Below, in pieces: positions 7,283-13,670 of a stretch of DNA of 18,643 bases. The translations under genes and the position numbers were made by a program. The DNA comes from Thermoplasmata archaeon (lineage in GTDB: Archaea > Thermoplasmatota > Thermoplasmata > Lutacidiplasmatales > UBA184), in assembly GCA_030044695.1 (NCBI GenBank), contig JASIDM010000052.1, forward strand, positions 1 to 18,643. Direction: 5' to 3'. Under the pieces are notes generated by a model, which had not been told where the DNA came from, did not search any database, and saw only the letters and a program-made list of their open reading frames with translations. How positions within the stretch are numbered: position 1 is the first letter of the stretch; the number at the start of each line of letters is the position of its first letter.

Positions 7283-8098
7283 ATGGACTGGGGGATGCGG
7301 AACCGCTTGGCCCGGATGTTCCGGCCGCCGAGCGGCAACTCGGTCATGCTCGCCGTGGACCATGGGTACTTCATGGGGCCGACCCGTCGGCTCGAGGATG
7401 TCCGGGGGACCGTGGCGCCGCTCCTGCCGCATGCGGACGCGGTGGCGCTCACGCGGGGGATCCTGCGGGCGTGCGTGCCGGCCGAGAGCGCGACCCCCGT
7501 GGTCCTGAGGGTCTCGGGGGGCGCGACGGTCCTCCAGGAGGACCTGTCGGACGAGGCGATCACGACCTCGATGCCGGAGGCCGCGCGGCTCAACGTGAGC
7601 GCGGTGGCGCTCTCCGTCTTCGTCGGCGCGCCGCACGAGCACCAGAGCCTGGTCAACCTGGCCCGGCTCGTCGACGAGAGCGCCGAGACCGGGATCCCGG
7701 TGCTGGCAATCACGGCCGTCGGCAAGGAGCTGGAGAAGCGCGACGCCCGCTACCTGGCGCTCGCCTGCCGGGTCTCCGCCGAGCTCGGGGCGCAGATGGT
7801 CAAGACGTACTACTGCGAGGGGTTCTCCAAGGTCGTCGAGGGGTGCCCGGTGCCGCTGGTCGTCGCGGGGGGGCCGAAGCTCGACAGCGATCGGGCGGCG
7901 CTCGAGCTGGCCCACGGGGCGATCGCGGACGGCGCCCGCGGGATCGACATGGGCCGGAACATCTGGCAGTCGGACCATCCCGTCGCGATGCTCAAGGCGC
8001 TCCGTGCGATCGTGCACGAACGGGCGACCGTCCGCGAGGCGATGGACGTCCTCGAGGCCGAGCGGGCGGCCCGCGTCTCCGCGCCCTCGGCGGCGTAG
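7283..8098 (+). CDS. lsrF: LsrF-like class I aldolase family protein (3-hydroxy-5-phosphonooxypentane-2,4-dione thiolase-like)
   Basis: The 271-aa product is close along its length to my recollection of bacterial LsrF. It opens with MDWGMRNRLARMF, then VMLAVDHGYFMGPTRRLE, LTRGILRACVP, HEHQSLVNLARLVD, the Schiff-base lysine segment MVKTYYCEGF (K174), VAGGPK and the phosphate-binding GIDMGRNIWQSDHPVAM. Bacterial LsrF transfers an acetyl group from the phosphorylated AI-2 breakdown product to CoA. The same DeoC/Fba superfamily includes archaeal ADH synthase (MJ0400 type) and archaeal class I FBP aldolase, so the true substrate may differ. No lsrK, lsrR or Lsr transporter gene is in the window. 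It lies downstream of the Lrp-type regulator and upstream of tRNA-Leu. The family is sure; the reaction is open. Confidence 0.88.
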   Translation: MDWGMRNRLARMFRPPSGNSVMLAVDHGYFMGPTRRLEDVRGTVAPLLPHADAVALTRGILRACVPAESATPVVLRVSGGATVLQEDLSDEAITTSMPEAARLNVSAVALSVFVGAPHEHQSLVNLARLVDESAETGIPVLAITAVGKELEKRDARYLALACRVSAELGAQMVKTYYCEGFSKVVEGCPVPLVVAGGPKLDSDRAALELAHGAIADGARGIDMGRNIWQSDHPVAMLKALRAIVHERATVREAMDVLEAERAARVSAPSAA

Positions 8099-8112
8099 GT
8101 TCCGGGCGGGCT

Positions 8113-8128
8113 CGGCCCCGCGAGGCCG
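8113..8128 (+). other. Short stem-loop after the lsrF-like gene
   Basis: CGGCC and GGCCG form a 5-bp stem with a 6-nt loop, 15 nt after the stop codon. It could help end or protect the transcript, but there is no T-run after it and the composition makes chance stems common. Confidence 0.2.
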
Positions 8129-8146
8129 CGTCGCGCCGGGACAACT

Positions 8147-8155
8147 CTGATAAGG
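8147..8155 (+). promoter_or_regulatory. TATA-like box of tRNA-Leu
   Basis: CTGATAAGG is the only A/T-rich spot in the gap and is centred about 27 nt before the first base of the tRNA, the standard archaeal spacing. Confidence 0.5.
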
Positions 8156-8177
8156 CGCACCCCGCTGAGGCCGCCGC

Positions 8178-8262
8178 GCGGGGATTGCCAAGCTTGGCCA
8201 AAGGCGCCAGATTCAGGGTCTGGTCCCGTAGGGGTTCGTGGGTTCAAATCCCTCTCCCCGCA
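8178..8262 (+). tRNA. tRNA-Leu, anticodon CAG
   Basis: A full class II cloverleaf can be drawn. The acceptor stem GCGGGGA/TCCCCGC has 7 pairs, with discriminator A at 8262. The D-stem is GCC/GGC (8187-8189 with 8203-8205). The anticodon stem CCAGA/TCTGG flanks the loop TTCAGGG, with anticodon CAG at 8214-8216. The long variable arm at 8224-8237 has a CCC/GGG stem. The T-loop TTCAAAT is at 8243-8249. The T-stem GTGGG/CCCTC contains one U-U mismatch (8239 with 8253). The 3' CCA is not encoded. There is no intron at the usual site after the anticodon. It reads CUG codons, which are common in this GC-rich DNA. Confidence 0.96.
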
Positions 8263-8295
8263 TTCTCCCCCGGTACGGCGGTGCGGACTATCGGC

Positions 8296-8337
8296 GGGAG
8301 ACCCGCTTCCGTGCGCTCCCGTTAAGCGGGACCTCCC
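8296..8337 (+). other. Extended hairpin between tRNA-Leu and methyltransferase gene
   Basis: CCCGCTT (8302-8308) and AAGCGGG (8324-8330) are a perfect 7-bp inverted repeat with a 15-nt loop. Outside a small bulge, GGGAG (8296-8300) can pair with CTCCC (8333-8337), giving about 12 pairs in all. A second CTCCC copy at 8316-8320 inside the loop could compete for the same GGGAG. It may end transcription from the tRNA side or act as a DNA operator, since it overlaps the A/T-rich promoter spot of the next gene. Confidence 0.4.
8321..8328 (+). promoter_or_regulatory. TATA-like element upstream of the methyltransferase gene
   Basis: GTTAAGCG is the A/T-richest spot before the ATG at 8365. A transcription start about 26 nt downstream would leave a short leader carrying GAGGT (8355-8359), a Shine-Dalgarno-like site 5 nt before the start codon. 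Confidence 0.35.
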
Positions 8338-8364
8338 CGATCGTTCCTACGCCCGAGGTCCGAG

Positions 8365-9135
8365 ATGTCCGCCACCGTGCTGCCGACCGCTTCCCACGCC
8401 ACACCGCGGAACGAACGCTCGCCCGCCGGGGCGACGAAGGCCTACCGCGGGGTGGCCATGGAAGGGGTCATCGCCCGCTGGTACGCCCGGACGCGCGGGA
8501 CGGCGAGCCAGCGTCAGGACTGGCGGCGCCAGGCGGAGGAGCTCGTCGTAGGGCTGCCGCCGCAGGCCGACGTGCTGGAGGTCGCGCCCGGGCCGGGATA
8601 CTTCGCCGTCGAGATCGCTCGAACCGGACGAGCCCGCGTCACGGCCGTCGACATCAGTCGGACGTTCGTCGAGATCGTCGGCGAGAACGCCCGAGCGGCC
8701 GGCGTGAGCGTGGCCGTACGGCAGGGCGACGCGGCCCACCTTCCGTTCGAGGACGCTTCGTTCGACCTCGTCGTGAGCCAAGCGGCGTTCAAGAACTTCG
8801 CTCAGCCCCAGCAGGCGGTGGACGAGTTCTACCGAGTCCTACGACCCGGAGGATGCGCCCGGATCCAGGACATGTCCCACGACGCCCCCGATGCCGCGAT
8901 CCGCGAGGAGGTCGCCGGCATGGGACTGGGCCGGTTCCGCGCGTTCCTGACCCGCCGCACGCTTCACGCGCTCCGCCGCCGCGCCTACACATCACGCCAG
9001 TTCGAGCAGTTCGCCCGGACCAGCCCCTTCCAAGGCTGCGAGGTCCGGACCTCGGGTATCGGGCTCGAGGTCCGATTGGTGAAGCCCCGGGGAAGTTCGA
9101 CAACGTCCTCGAACGACAGCCTGTCCGCCCACTAG
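8365..9135 (+). CDS. Class I SAM-dependent methyltransferase
   Basis: The product is 256 aa. The Rossmann-type SAM site is clear: motif I VLEVAPGPGYF (residues 70-80), the acidic end of strand 2 in VTAVDISRTF, then GDAAHLPFEDASFDLVV (motifs II/III), and EFYRVLRPGG before motif post-III. The region MEGVIARWYARTRGTASQ ahead of the fold and a C-terminal RRRAYTSRQFEQFA segment resemble a widespread, mostly actinobacterial set of small-molecule methyltransferases. The methyl acceptor is unknown. Start ATG 8365 has GAGGT 5 nt upstream; ATG 8458 (residue 32) is a second option because similarity begins near it. The protein is probably cytoplasmic. It is likely a stand-alone gene: the following gene is 138 nt away. 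Confidence 0.9.
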   Translation: MSATVLPTASHATPRNERSPAGATKAYRGVAMEGVIARWYARTRGTASQRQDWRRQAEELVVGLPPQADVLEVAPGPGYFAVEIARTGRARVTAVDISRTFVEIVGENARAAGVSVAVRQGDAAHLPFEDASFDLVVSQAAFKNFAQPQQAVDEFYRVLRPGGCARIQDMSHDAPDAAIREEVAGMGLGRFRAFLTRRTLHALRRRAYTSRQFEQFARTSPFQGCEVRTSGIGLEVRLVKPRGSSTTSSNDSLSAH

Positions 9136-9202
9136 GCCCGACGCCCACGACGCCGGGCCGAGAAGGCCGGGGTCGCGAGCGTAAAGGGTAACGAGGACGG
9201 CC

Positions 9203-9274
9203 ATGTCACCCGTCGGCGTGGCGCTCCCACCCGGCCGCCGGGACGACGGGCGAGTGGGCGCGCGGTCGGCCTGA
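9203..9274 (+). CDS. Possible 23-aa leader ORF overlapping the GNAT start
   Basis: An ATG at 9203 opens a 23-codon frame whose TGA (9272-9274) shares its A with the ATG of the GNAT gene (TGATG). GAGG lies 6 nt before the ATG, and an A/T-rich GTAAAGGG lies at 9181-9188. The layout would allow translational coupling. The peptide (MSPVGVALPPGRR...) has no recognisable features, and short open frames are common at this GC content, so it may be chance. Confidence 0.25.
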   Translation: MSPVGVALPPGRRDDGRVGARSA

Positions 9275-9960
9275 TGGGGGCTTCGCGTCGCGGGAAGGCC
9301 CCCGCGTTGGAAGCGAGAGAGTTCGTCCCCGCTCGTTGGCCTGACTTCGAGCGGTTGTTCCGAAAGTACCACGGGGTTCAGGCGGGATGCTGGTGCATGT
9401 TCTACCACCGGGAGGGGCCGACCGGCCCCCTAGGGAGCCTCCGCCGCCAGGAGGAGAATCGGCGGGACCACCGGGCGCTCCTGGTCGCCGGACGCGCCCA
9501 TGGGGTCCTCGTCTACCGTGCCGGAGCGGCGGTCGGCTGGTGCCAGTTCGGCCCTCGAGAGGAGCTGCCGAGGATCGAACGGGGACGGAAGTACCGGGCG
9601 CTCGCCGAGGAGCTCCGTCGCCCGCCGACCTGGCGGATCACCTGCTTCTTCGTGGATCGGCCGTTCCGCAGGACCGGCGTGGCGCGGTTCGCCCTGCATG
9701 CCGCCTTGGAGGCGATCCAGCGGCATGGCGGGGGTCTCGTGGAGGCCTACCCTGCGACGCGCGAGAGCGCCGTCGCGACCTGGTTCGGCAGCGTGGGCAT
9801 GTTCGAGCGCGAGGGGTTCCGTCAGGTCCGCCCCTTCGGGCGGAGCAACGTGCTGGTGCGGCGCGAGATCCGGGCGACGCCGCCCCTCGCTGGGGACCGG
9901 CCCCGACGCGGGTCGGGGCGCGAGGGCCGTCCCGGCGGCACGCGCCGAGCGGCGCCCTGA
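9274..9960 (+). CDS. GNAT family N-acetyltransferase with N-terminal CWC motif
   Basis: The product is 228 aa. Residues about 16-190 form a GNAT fold. An N-terminal block contains GCWCMFYHREGP, a Cys-Trp-Cys signature seen in a subfamily of GNAT proteins. GAAVGWCQFGPREELPR is the central strand. ITCFFVDRPFRRTGVARFAL is the acetyl-CoA site, a variant of the usual R/QxxGxG/A. VEAYPATRE follows. The last ~35 residues are Arg/Gly/Pro-rich and probably unstructured. The substrate is unknown; relatives are often annotated only as acetyltransferases. ATG 9274 overlaps the stop of a possible 23-codon leader frame. The next gene converges on it after 69 nt, so it is the end of its transcription unit. 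Confidence 0.88.
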   Translation: MGASRRGKAPALEAREFVPARWPDFERLFRKYHGVQAGCWCMFYHREGPTGPLGSLRRQEENRRDHRALLVAGRAHGVLVYRAGAAVGWCQFGPREELPRIERGRKYRALAEELRRPPTWRITCFFVDRPFRRTGVARFALHAALEAIQRHGGGLVEAYPATRESAVATWFGSVGMFEREGFRQVRPFGRSNVLVRREIRATPPLAGDRPRRGSGREGRPGGTRRAAP

Positions 9961-10029
9961 CGGCGCGCCGTGGACCGTGGCCGTCCGAAGACCCAGCCCT
10001 CGACCGCGAACGGCGGCGGATCGTCCCGC

Positions 10030-11055
10030 CTACGCCGGGGTGTCCCGTCGGCAGTCGAGGACGACGGTGCCGACCACGGCGTCCCGGTCGAGATCGATCA
10101 ACGCCTCGTTCGCCTCCGACAGCTCCCGGACCTGGACCGTGCTCTCGAGCTTCAGCCGGCTCGCGAGCGTGAGGAACTCCCGGGCGTCCTGTCGGGTGTT
10201 CGCCTCCACGCTCACGATCTTACGCTCGCCGAACAGCACGCGATCGTAGTCGATCGGCGGGATCGGGCTCATGTGGATCGCGGCGATGGCCACGGTGCTG
10301 CCCTTCTTCATCTCGCGGAGCGCCTGGAGCACGACCTCGCCGGCCGGCGCGTAGACGACCGCCCCGTCCAAGGTCGGTCGTCGTCGCTCGAGCGACCCGT
10401 CATCGGTCCGGACGGTCTCGGCGGCGCCGAGCCGGCGGGCGAGCTCGAGGTGCTCGTCGTCCCGGGAGTACGCCACCGCCTCGTACCCCTGGCGTACCGC
10501 GAGCTGCAGGGTGAGGTGGGCCGAGCCGCCGAATCCGAAGAAGCCGATCCGACCCCCCGGCCTCGGCAACGCCGCCTTCAACGCCCGGTAGCCGATGATC
10601 CCGGCGCACAGGAACGGCGCCTGGCGGAACGCGTCGCCGGCAGGGAGCGGCAGGACGTACCCCTCCTCGCCGAGGACGTGGGTGGCGTAGCCTCCGTCCG
10701 CACTGTACCCGGTGAACTCCTTGCGGTCGCAGAGGTTCTCCCGGCCGGACGCGCAGAACTCGCACGCCCCGCAGGTCCGGCGGAGCCACGGCACGCCGAC
10801 CCGGTCGCCCACCGCGAGGGTCCGTACCGCCGACCCGATCCGTTCGACGCGCCCGACGATCTCGTGCCCCGGCACGATCGGGCTCCGCACCGGCGGGAGG
10901 TCCCCGACGACGACGTGAAGATCGGTCCGGCAGACGCCGCAGCAGTCGACCCGGACGACGGCTTGCGTGGGGCCCGGCTCGGGGGTCGGCCTCGTCTCCT
11001 CCCGCAGCGGACGCGTCGCGATCGCCGCGGGCGCCCGGAGGACCATCGCCCTCAT
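10030..11055 (-). CDS. Zinc-dependent alcohol dehydrogenase (MDR family)
   Basis: The product is 341 aa, standard for the family, which interconverts alcohols and aldehydes with NAD(P). The catalytic zinc ligands are C42 (CGVCRTDLH), H64 (PGHEIVG) and C150 (LCAGIIGYRAL). The structural zinc ligands C95, C98, C101 and C109 are all present in TCGACEFCASGRENLC. The nucleotide fold has FFGFGGSAHLTLQLA, a variant of GxGGxG seen in the bacterial-type AdhP/YogA group. The YSAD...GYATH region supports an active enzyme. Start ATG 11055 was chosen because the fold begins there; ATG 11046 is possible. It diverges from the EamA transporter gene across a 125-bp gap holding one A/T-rich element. Substrate and cofactor preference cannot be read safely. 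Confidence 0.94.
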   Translation of the reverse strand: MRAMVLRAPAAIATRPLREETRPTPEPGPTQAVVRVDCCGVCRTDLHVVVGDLPPVRSPIVPGHEIVGRVERIGSAVRTLAVGDRVGVPWLRRTCGACEFCASGRENLCDRKEFTGYSADGGYATHVLGEEGYVLPLPAGDAFRQAPFLCAGIIGYRALKAALPRPGGRIGFFGFGGSAHLTLQLAVRQGYEAVAYSRDDEHLELARRLGAAETVRTDDGSLERRRPTLDGAVVYAPAGEVVLQALREMKKGSTVAIAAIHMSPIPPIDYDRVLFGERKIVSVEANTRQDAREFLTLASRLKLESTVQVRELSEANEALIDLDRDAVVGTVVLDCRRDTPA

Positions 11056-11118
11056 GCTCGCTCGCGGGAACGTACGGGCTCGGCGGCTCCGGGCCAGCAC
11101 CGACGGTACGGCGACCCC

Positions 11119-11128
11119 GACTTAACCG
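11119..11128. promoter_or_regulatory. Shared A/T-rich promoter element between ADH and EamA genes
   Basis: GACTTAACCG is the only A/T-rich spot in the divergent gap. It lies about 65 nt from the ADH start and about 58 nt from the GTG start of the transporter. Because TTAA is symmetric, it could serve as a TATA-like box in either direction. Confidence 0.35.
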
Positions 11129-11180
11129 TTCGTTCGCCGCGGCCGGGGCGTCGACGGGCGGCCGGTGACCCGCCGTCCGC

Positions 11181-12152
11181 GTGGCTCAAACCTCCCCGAC
11201 GCTCCCCCGACCGATGGCGACGCCCCGGTCGACCGAGCCCGTCGGCCCGGCCGACGATCCCCCCCGGTACGCCGGGGAGGACGTCGCCCTGCTCGCGCTG
11301 CTGGGCGTCGCGTGGGGGGTCGCCTACGTCTTCATCCGCGAGGGGATCGTCCTCGGCGCGACCCCCCTGCTGTACGCCGCGGTCCGCTACGCCCTGTCGG
11401 CGGCGTCGTTCGCCGCGATCGCCCTCGTGCGGCGCGCCCCAAGGCCGAGCGCTCGCGGCCTCGGCGTGTCGGCCCTGGTCGGCGGGATCCTCGTCATCGG
11501 CTGCTACGGCGGGTTCCTCTACTGGGGCGAGCAGTTCACGTCCGGCGGGTTCGCCTCCGTCCTGTCGACGACGGCGCCGATCCTCACCGTGGTCGTCGCC
11601 TACGCCCTCCTTCCGCACGAGCGCCTCTCGCCCGCTTCCCTGGCCGGCCTCGCGGTCGCGTTCGTCGGGGTCGTCGTGCTCGTGCTGCCGACGCTCGGGG
11701 GTGGCTGGGCGGGATGGCGGGGGCCAGCGTTCGTCATCGCTGCGTTCGTCAGTGCGGCGTTCGGCACGGTCCTGCTGCGACGGTTCGGTGGGGGCCCGCA
11801 GGGGCTCTGGCAGATCGGCGCGCAGTTCGCCGTCGGGGCCGCGTTCCTCGGGGTTGGGGTGTCCGTCCTCCCGGTCCCAGAGGCGCTGCCGCTCCGGGCC
11901 GCCGTCCTGGGAGACCTCGCGGCGCTCGTCGGATTCTCCTCGGTCGTCGGCTACTTCGCCTACTTCCGTCTGCACCATCGGGTAGGGCCGGTCCGGGCGA
12001 ACTCCGTGGCCTACCTGCTCCCGATCGTCGGCGTCGGGGTCGGATCGGGATGGTTCGGCGAGCCGATCTCCTGGCCGGAGGTCGTCGGGTGCGCGATCGT
12101 GCTCTCCGGGATGACCCTGATCGTGCGGGGCTCGTTGCACAGGTCCGGTTAG
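11181..12152 (+). CDS. EamA/DMT-superfamily transporter
   Basis: The product is 323 aa. About ten hydrophobic helices are visible, in two EamA repeats (residues about 35-165 and 178-318). Each repeat has the typical opening and closing segments, such as LLGVAWGVAYVFIREG, FASVLSTTAPILTVVVAYAL, VAFVGVVVLVLP, RANSVAYLLPIVGVGVGS and VGCAIVLSGMTLIV. These inner-membrane carriers export or import small metabolites, often amino acids or nucleotides; the substrate is not known. The start is GTG 11181, with GGTGA 12 nt upstream. ATG 11214 is an equal candidate and would remove 11 residues of unstructured N-terminus. It heads a plus-strand row of five genes; the next starts 46 nt downstream. It could move a substrate or product of its neighbours, but that is not shown. 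Confidence 0.93.
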   Translation: MAQTSPTLPRPMATPRSTEPVGPADDPPRYAGEDVALLALLGVAWGVAYVFIREGIVLGATPLLYAAVRYALSAASFAAIALVRRAPRPSARGLGVSALVGGILVIGCYGGFLYWGEQFTSGGFASVLSTTAPILTVVVAYALLPHERLSPASLAGLAVAFVGVVVLVLPTLGGGWAGWRGPAFVIAAFVSAAFGTVLLRRFGGGPQGLWQIGAQFAVGAAFLGVGVSVLPVPEALPLRAAVLGDLAALVGFSSVVGYFAYFRLHHRVGPVRANSVAYLLPIVGVGVGSGWFGEPISWPEVVGCAIVLSGMTLIVRGSLHRSG

Positions 12153-12198
12153 GAGCTCCAGGGACACGGTCAAGGGGAGCGAACGGCTGCGCGGGGCC

Positions 12199-13119
12199 GT
12201 GCCTTCGGCCGCCACGAACGCCGAACGGTTCCGGGAGCTCCATCGGCGCCACCGGCTGTTCGTCCTCCCCAACGCCTGGGATGTACCGAGCGCCCGGATC
12301 TTCGAGGACGCCGGCTTTCCGGCGGTGGCGACCTCGAGCGCGGGCGTGATGGTCTCCTTGGGGTACCCGGACGGCGAGGGGATCCCGCGGGCAGAGTACC
12401 TCGCGGCGGTCCGTCGCATCGCCGAGAAGGTCGCCATCCCGCTGAGCGTGGACATCGTGGCCGGCTTCGGCCCCTCGGTCGCGGACGCCGTCGAGACGGT
12501 CCGTCAGGTCATCGAGATCGGGGGCGTGGGCGTGAATCTCGAGGACGTCGACCCCGCCACCGAGCGTCTCCGACCGCTCGAGGCGCAGCTGGAGCGCGTG
12601 CGGGCGATCCGCGAGTACGCCGAGGCGGCGGGGGTCCCGGTCGTCCTCAACGCTCGGACCGACGCCCTGACCCACGGCGCGGGCACGGCTCGGGACCGTT
12701 TCCGCGAAGCGATCCGCCGCGCCCGAGCGTACCGCGATGCCGGCGCCGACTGCGTCTATCCGATGCGCCTCGTCGAGGGCGACGCGATCGCGCGGTTCCT
12801 CGCCGAGTCGCCCGGCGCGTTGAACGTGATGGTCCGGCCCGGGCTCCCCACCCTACCGGAGCTGGAGCGCATGGGCGTACGGCGCGTGAGCTTCGGGCCG
12901 GCGGCCTCGTACGCGGCGCTGGGGCTCCTGCGGCGCGTCGCCGCCGACATCCTGGGCGCGCGCTCCTTCGAGCGGCTCCTGGACGGGGCGCTCACGTTCG
13001 ACGAACTGAACCGCCTGGCACGGCCGGCGCACGGGAGCGGGGTCGCGCAGGACGTCCCCCCGTCCGGCCGAGCGCGGGCCGGACCGAGGCGATCCCGGCG
13101 CCCCTCACGCCGTAGCTAG
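12199..13119 (+). CDS. Isocitrate lyase / PEP mutase family protein
   Basis: The product is 306 aa. It is a TIM-barrel protein of the ICL/PEPM family (PrpB-like, COG2513 type). Seen: LPNAWDVPSARIFEDAGFPAV, the VATSSAG segment, PLSVDIVAGFG with metal-type D85, GVGVNLEDVDP with E115-D116, and VVLNARTDAL. Later segments AGADCVYPMRL and VRRVSFGPAASYAALG also fit. Family members make or break C-C or P-C bonds in 2-oxo or 2-hydroxy acids (methylisocitrate, PEP/phosphonopyruvate, oxaloacetate). The KKCGH catalytic loop of true isocitrate lyases is absent, so the reaction is open. The last ~35 residues are Arg/Pro-rich. The start is GTG 12199; a GGGGAG lies 19 nt upstream, too far for a normal Shine-Dalgarno. 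Confidence 0.9.
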   Translation: MPSAATNAERFRELHRRHRLFVLPNAWDVPSARIFEDAGFPAVATSSAGVMVSLGYPDGEGIPRAEYLAAVRRIAEKVAIPLSVDIVAGFGPSVADAVETVRQVIEIGGVGVNLEDVDPATERLRPLEAQLERVRAIREYAEAAGVPVVLNARTDALTHGAGTARDRFREAIRRARAYRDAGADCVYPMRLVEGDAIARFLAESPGALNVMVRPGLPTLPELERMGVRRVSFGPAASYAALGLLRRVAADILGARSFERLLDGALTFDELNRLARPAHGSGVAQDVPPSGRARAGPRRSRRPSRRS

Positions 13120-13215
13120 GTGCCATGGACCGGGCCTGCGGAGGGCTCGGTCGGCAACAGGGGGCGACGACCCGGGGGCCCTCGGGTTGATGAGAACCCC
13201 CGGCCTACGGTGGTC

Positions 13216-13653
13216 ATGCCGGCGCCCACGCCACGCCGATCGACCGCGAGACCAACGCCCGGACCGGCCGAGATCGCCCCCGGCGTGTTCGTCGGGGGAT
13301 GGGCCGACGCCGTCGGGTTCGAGGGGGTCCGGTTCTGCGTGCTCGACGAGGCCCCCGAGGAGATGCCGTCCGTGACCCACATCCGGATCTACGACGATCG
13401 CTCGGGCCGCGGGCTGCGGTCGAACCTCGATCGGCTCGCTCGTGAGGTCCACGCGGCCCGAGCCACGGGAGCGCCGGTCCTGGTCTTCTGCGGCCACGGC
13501 GTCCGGCGCGCTCCCCTCGCGGGCGCGTGGTACCTCCATCGCTCCGAGAAGCTCCCCCTCGCCGAGGCGTTCGAGCGGGTCCGGGCCGCACGCCCGAAGG
13601 CCGAACCCCCGGCGGCCTGGATGGGCAACGTCGCCAGTCTCGACGAGGCGTAG
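13216..13653 (+). CDS. Dual-specificity-phosphatase-like protein with CX5R loop
   Basis: The product is 145 aa. A short, cysteine-based phosphatase fold is suggested by EIAPGVFVGGWADA, then THIRIYDD with a candidate general acid (D60 or D61), and VLVFCGHGVRRAP. The last gives the P-loop signature C-x5-R with C92 and R98. The usual His before the cysteine is Phe here, and the usual Ser/Thr after the Arg is Ala. AGAWYLHR after the loop matches the helix that follows the P-loop in this fold. It may act on a phosphoprotein or a small phosphorylated molecule, perhaps with altered activity. ATG 13216 was chosen; the same frame is open back to GTG 13120, but that part is low-complexity. The next gene follows 17 nt downstream. 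Confidence 0.75.
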   Translation: MPAPTPRRSTARPTPGPAEIAPGVFVGGWADAVGFEGVRFCVLDEAPEEMPSVTHIRIYDDRSGRGLRSNLDRLAREVHAARATGAPVLVFCGHGVRRAPLAGAWYLHRSEKLPLAEAFERVRAARPKAEPPAAWMGNVASLDEA

Positions 13654-13670
13654 CCGTCCCAGGTGGCGCC

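Noticed and set aside
5175..7508. Plus-strand open frame of 777 codons
   Set aside because: It runs antisense through glnA and then out of frame through the Lrp-type and lsrF-like genes; the product is low-complexity.
8178..8262. Intron in the tRNA-Leu
   Set aside because: The anticodon stem and loop are continuous (CCAGA-TTCAGGG-TCTGG) and no bulge-helix-bulge insertion is present.
9970..11985. Plus-strand open frame of 671 codons
   Set aside because: It is antisense to the alcohol dehydrogenase, whose zinc ligands are all in place, and out of frame with the EamA gene.
11052..12455. Minus-strand open frame of 467 codons, highly charged
   Set aside because: The charged Arg/Asp/Glu product is the reverse reading of the transmembrane EamA gene, a usual artefact in GC-rich DNA.
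13120..13215. Extended N-terminus of the phosphatase-like protein from GTG 13120
   Set aside because: The added 32 residues are Pro/Arg/Gly-rich with no fold, and the GTG directly abuts the previous stop; ATG 13216 is more likely.
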